Shown piece after piece: positions 7,308 to 8,987 of a stretch of 8,987 nucleotides of DNA. The DNA is taken from assembly GCA_002386465.1 (NCBI GenBank), contig DGIT01000055.1:15944-24930 (forward strand). Direction: 5' to 3'. Under the pieces are notes generated by a model that did no database searches, had not been told where the DNA came from, and was given only the letters and a program-made list of their open reading frames with translations. Made by a program: the position numbers and the translations under genes. Origin of the DNA: Burkholderiales bacterium UBA4615 (lineage in GTDB: Bacteria > Pseudomonadota > Gammaproteobacteria > Burkholderiales > Burkholderiaceae_E). Every line of letters starts with the position of its first letter. Position 1 is the stretch's first letter.

Positions 7308-8617
7308 AGCCTGAGACGCCCGAATCGGCTGGTGCGCTCAGCGACTGGCTTTCACGCATCGAGGGCTTGCATACCCGGGTCATTGACCTGGGCCTGGAGC
7401 GCGTGCGTGAAGTCTCCGCACGCTTAGGGCTGAGTCTGCCCGGCGTCACCTTCGTGGTGGCGGGTACGAACGGCAAGGGCTCGACCTGCGCCATGCTCGA
7501 ATCGGTGCTGATGGCGGCCGGCTATCGGGTGGGCTGTTACACCTCGCCGCATCTGGTGCGCTTTAACGAGCGGGCGCGCATCAACGGGGTGCCGGCCGAT
7601 GATGGTGCGCTGGTCGAACAGCTCCAGGCCGTGGAGGCCGCGCGCCTTGGCGCTCCGCTCACCTGGTTCGAATTCACCACCCTGGCTATCCTGCGTCTTT
7701 TTCAGCACAGTGCGCTGGATGTCAACGTGCTGGAAATCGGTCTGGGCGGGCGTCTGGATGCAGTCAATCTGATCGATGCAGACTGCGCGATCGTCACCTG
7801 TATCGATATCGATCATGCAGATTACCTGGGCGATACGCGCGAACTGATCGGCTTTGAGAAAGCGCATGTCTATCGGTCAGGTCGCCCCGCCATCTGCACA
7901 GACCCGATGCCGCCTGCGTCGCTCCTTGCACATGCACAGACCATTGGTGCCGACCTCTGGCTGTTCGGGCGCGACTTCAACTATTCCGGCGATCGCCAGC
8001 AGTGGAGCTACGGCGGGCGCGGTCAGCGACGCAACAGCCTGGCCTACCCGGCCTTGCGCGGGGCCAATCAGCTGCTGAACGCCTCGGGTGTGCTGGCAGC
8101 CCTTGAGTCTGTCCGCGACCGTCTGCCCGTGAGTGCACAGGCGGTACGTCAGGGCTTTGCCACGGTGGAGCTGCCCGGGCGCTTTCAGGTCCTGGCGGGC
8201 CGACCGGCTGTGGTGCTCGATGTGGCGCACAATCCGCACGCAGCCGCACATCTGGCCGCCAACCTCGACAACATGGGGTTCTTTCCCCAGACCTTCGCGG
8301 TCTTCGGCATGCTGGCCGACAAGGATATCGACGCCACCGTGGCCCATCTGCGCAAGCGGGTCGATCACTGGATCTGCGTTGACCTGCCTGGCCCGCGAGG
8401 CTCGAGTGCCCAGGCCCTGGCCGAGCGCCTTCATGCCGCCGGTATCCGACCGGGGCAGGGTGATGACGCACAGCGCAGCATCACCTGCTGCGCCTCGCCG
8501 CGTGAAGGCTTGCAGCGCGCGCGAGCGCTGGCTGAGGAGAATGATAGGATCGTGGTCTTCGGTTCGTTCCTCACGGTTGCCGACGTGCTGTCGGACCGTT
8601 CCGGACAGACGTCCTGA
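7304..8617 (+). CDS. folC: Bifunctional dihydrofolate synthase / folylpolyglutamate synthase FolC, probable CTG start
   Basis: FolC joins L-glutamate to dihydropteroate to make dihydrofolate, then extends the glutamate tail of reduced folates, using ATP. From CTG 7304 the protein is 437 residues, the family's usual size. It has the N-terminal LSDWLSRIEGLHTRVIDLGL (12-31), the P-loop AGTNGKGST (53-61), SPHLVRFNERARING, LEIGLGGRLDAVN, the Mur-ligase-type lysine K186 in FEKAHVYR, LPGRFQV and DVAHNPHA. There is no ATG, GTG or TTG in frame between the stop at 7202 and TTG 7367. Starting at 7367 would remove the conserved DWL..IEGL segment, which matches the start of E. coli FolC (LASWLSYLENLH). 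CTG 7304 overlaps the accD stop (CTGA) and has GGAGG 7 bases upstream. Function is very sure; the start is likely, not proven. Confidence 0.95.
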   Translation: MKPETPESAGALSDWLSRIEGLHTRVIDLGLERVREVSARLGLSLPGVTFVVAGTNGKGSTCAMLESVLMAAGYRVGCYTSPHLVRFNERARINGVPADDGALVEQLQAVEAARLGAPLTWFEFTTLAILRLFQHSALDVNVLEIGLGGRLDAVNLIDADCAIVTCIDIDHADYLGDTRELIGFEKAHVYRSGRPAICTDPMPPASLLAHAQTIGADLWLFGRDFNYSGDRQQWSYGGRGQRRNSLAYPALRGANQLLNASGVLAALESVRDRLPVSAQAVRQGFATVELPGRFQVLAGRPAVVLDVAHNPHAAAHLAANLDNMGFFPQTFAVFGMLADKDIDATVAHLRKRVDHWICVDLPGPRGSSAQALAERLHAAGIRPGQGDDAQRSITCCASPREGLQRARALAEENDRIVVFGSFLTVADVLSDRSGQTS

Positions 8618-8632
8618 CCGACCCTCCATCTC

Positions 8633-8987
8633 ATGGCCCGAGCCCAAACGACACGGTCCCGATCAGCGGAAACTCCGTCTGACGACGCTGCCGTAGACCC
8701 GGCCCTGCCGCAAAAAAAACAGGCCCGCCATCGGCTGATCGGCGCAGTGACCCTGTGCCTTGCAGCAGCCGTGGTGGTGCCGCTGGTGCTTGAGCCTGAA
8801 CCTACCCGCTCACCCGCAGATGTGACGGTGGTGATTCCGTCGCGTGATATGCCTTTGCCAGCCCGCACGTCTGCGAGCGCGACCGATGGTGGCAAGGGCA
8901 GTACTGACGCAGCACGGAGTGCACGCGCCACCGCCGAGACCCCTGCGTCTGCCACCGCGTCCACGCCTGCGCCAGCGCCCGCCGATG
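8633..8987 (+). CDS. DedD-like SPOR-domain membrane protein, 3' end cut off by the window
   Basis: An open frame from ATG 8633 runs off the window end (118 complete codons seen). It begins with a short polar cytoplasmic segment, then KKQARHRLIGAV leading into one membrane segment (about 35-53, ending PLVLEPEP). A Ser/Thr/Ala/Pro-rich, probably disordered periplasmic stretch follows. The K/R-rich lead-in, RLIGAV entry and LxxEP exit are typical of DedD-like proteins that end in a SPOR domain, which binds denuded glycan at the division septum. The SPOR domain would lie beyond the window. Position just after folC matches the folC-dedD order known from E. coli and betaproteobacteria. ATG 8633 is the only common start after the folC stop, 15 bases earlier, and has no evident ribosome binding site. 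An A8 run at 8712-8719 encodes part of QKKQ. Confidence 0.8.
   Translation, partial: MARAQTTRSRSAETPSDDAAVDPALPQKKQARHRLIGAVTLCLAAAVVVPLVLEPEPTRSPADVTVVIPSRDMPLPARTSASATDGGKGSTDAARSARATAETPASATASTPAPAPAD

Noticed and set aside
7802..7813. Perfect 12-base palindrome ATCGATATCGAT inside folC
   Set aside because: It results from coding Ile-Asp-Ile-Asp in the conserved strand before the DH motif; nothing nearby suggests an operator.

Overview
The window is GC-rich and packed almost end to end with genes, all on the + strand. It looks like ordinary chromosome from a betaproteobacterium, most likely Burkholderiales and perhaps near the Alcaligenaceae. The reasons are the FimV-type hub protein and the gene order fimV-truA-trpF-trpB-trpA-accD-folC-SPOR/dedD, which I know as a conserved block in that group. 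The placement comes from protein motifs and gene order read by eye, not from a database search. I see no mobile element, RNA gene, CRISPR array or clear terminator.

Layout: fimV (13-2901) is a large peptidoglycan-binding, membrane-anchored polar hub / type IV pilus assembly protein. truA (2926-3741) is a tRNA pseudouridine synthase. trpF (3745-4392), trpB (4389-5588) and trpA (5605-6432) encode the phosphoribosylanthranilate isomerase and tryptophan synthase steps of tryptophan synthesis. accD (6429-7307) is the carboxyltransferase beta subunit of acetyl-CoA carboxylase. folC (7304-8617) is the dihydrofolate / folylpolyglutamate synthase. The last gene (8633 to beyond the window end) is a DedD-like single-pass membrane protein, cut off before its expected SPOR domain.

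Gaps between genes are at most 24 bases. Three junctions are 4-base stop/start overlaps: ATGA at trpF/trpB, ATGA at trpA/accD and CTGA at accD/folC. This points to a co-transcribed, translationally coupled unit joining a cell-surface hub gene, tRNA modification, amino-acid, fatty-acid and folate synthesis, and a cell-division protein. Its promoter must lie upstream of the window or inside a gene; none is obvious here.

The most useful observation is the folC start. Conserved FolC sequence extends 21 residues upstream of the only common start codon (TTG at 7367). The only plausible initiator for the whole protein is a CTG at 7304, which overlaps the accD stop and has a well-placed GGAGG. Lesser points are an acidic repeated motif in the cytoplasmic part of FimV and an eight-A run in the dedD-like gene. 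I found no evidence of a previously undescribed system.
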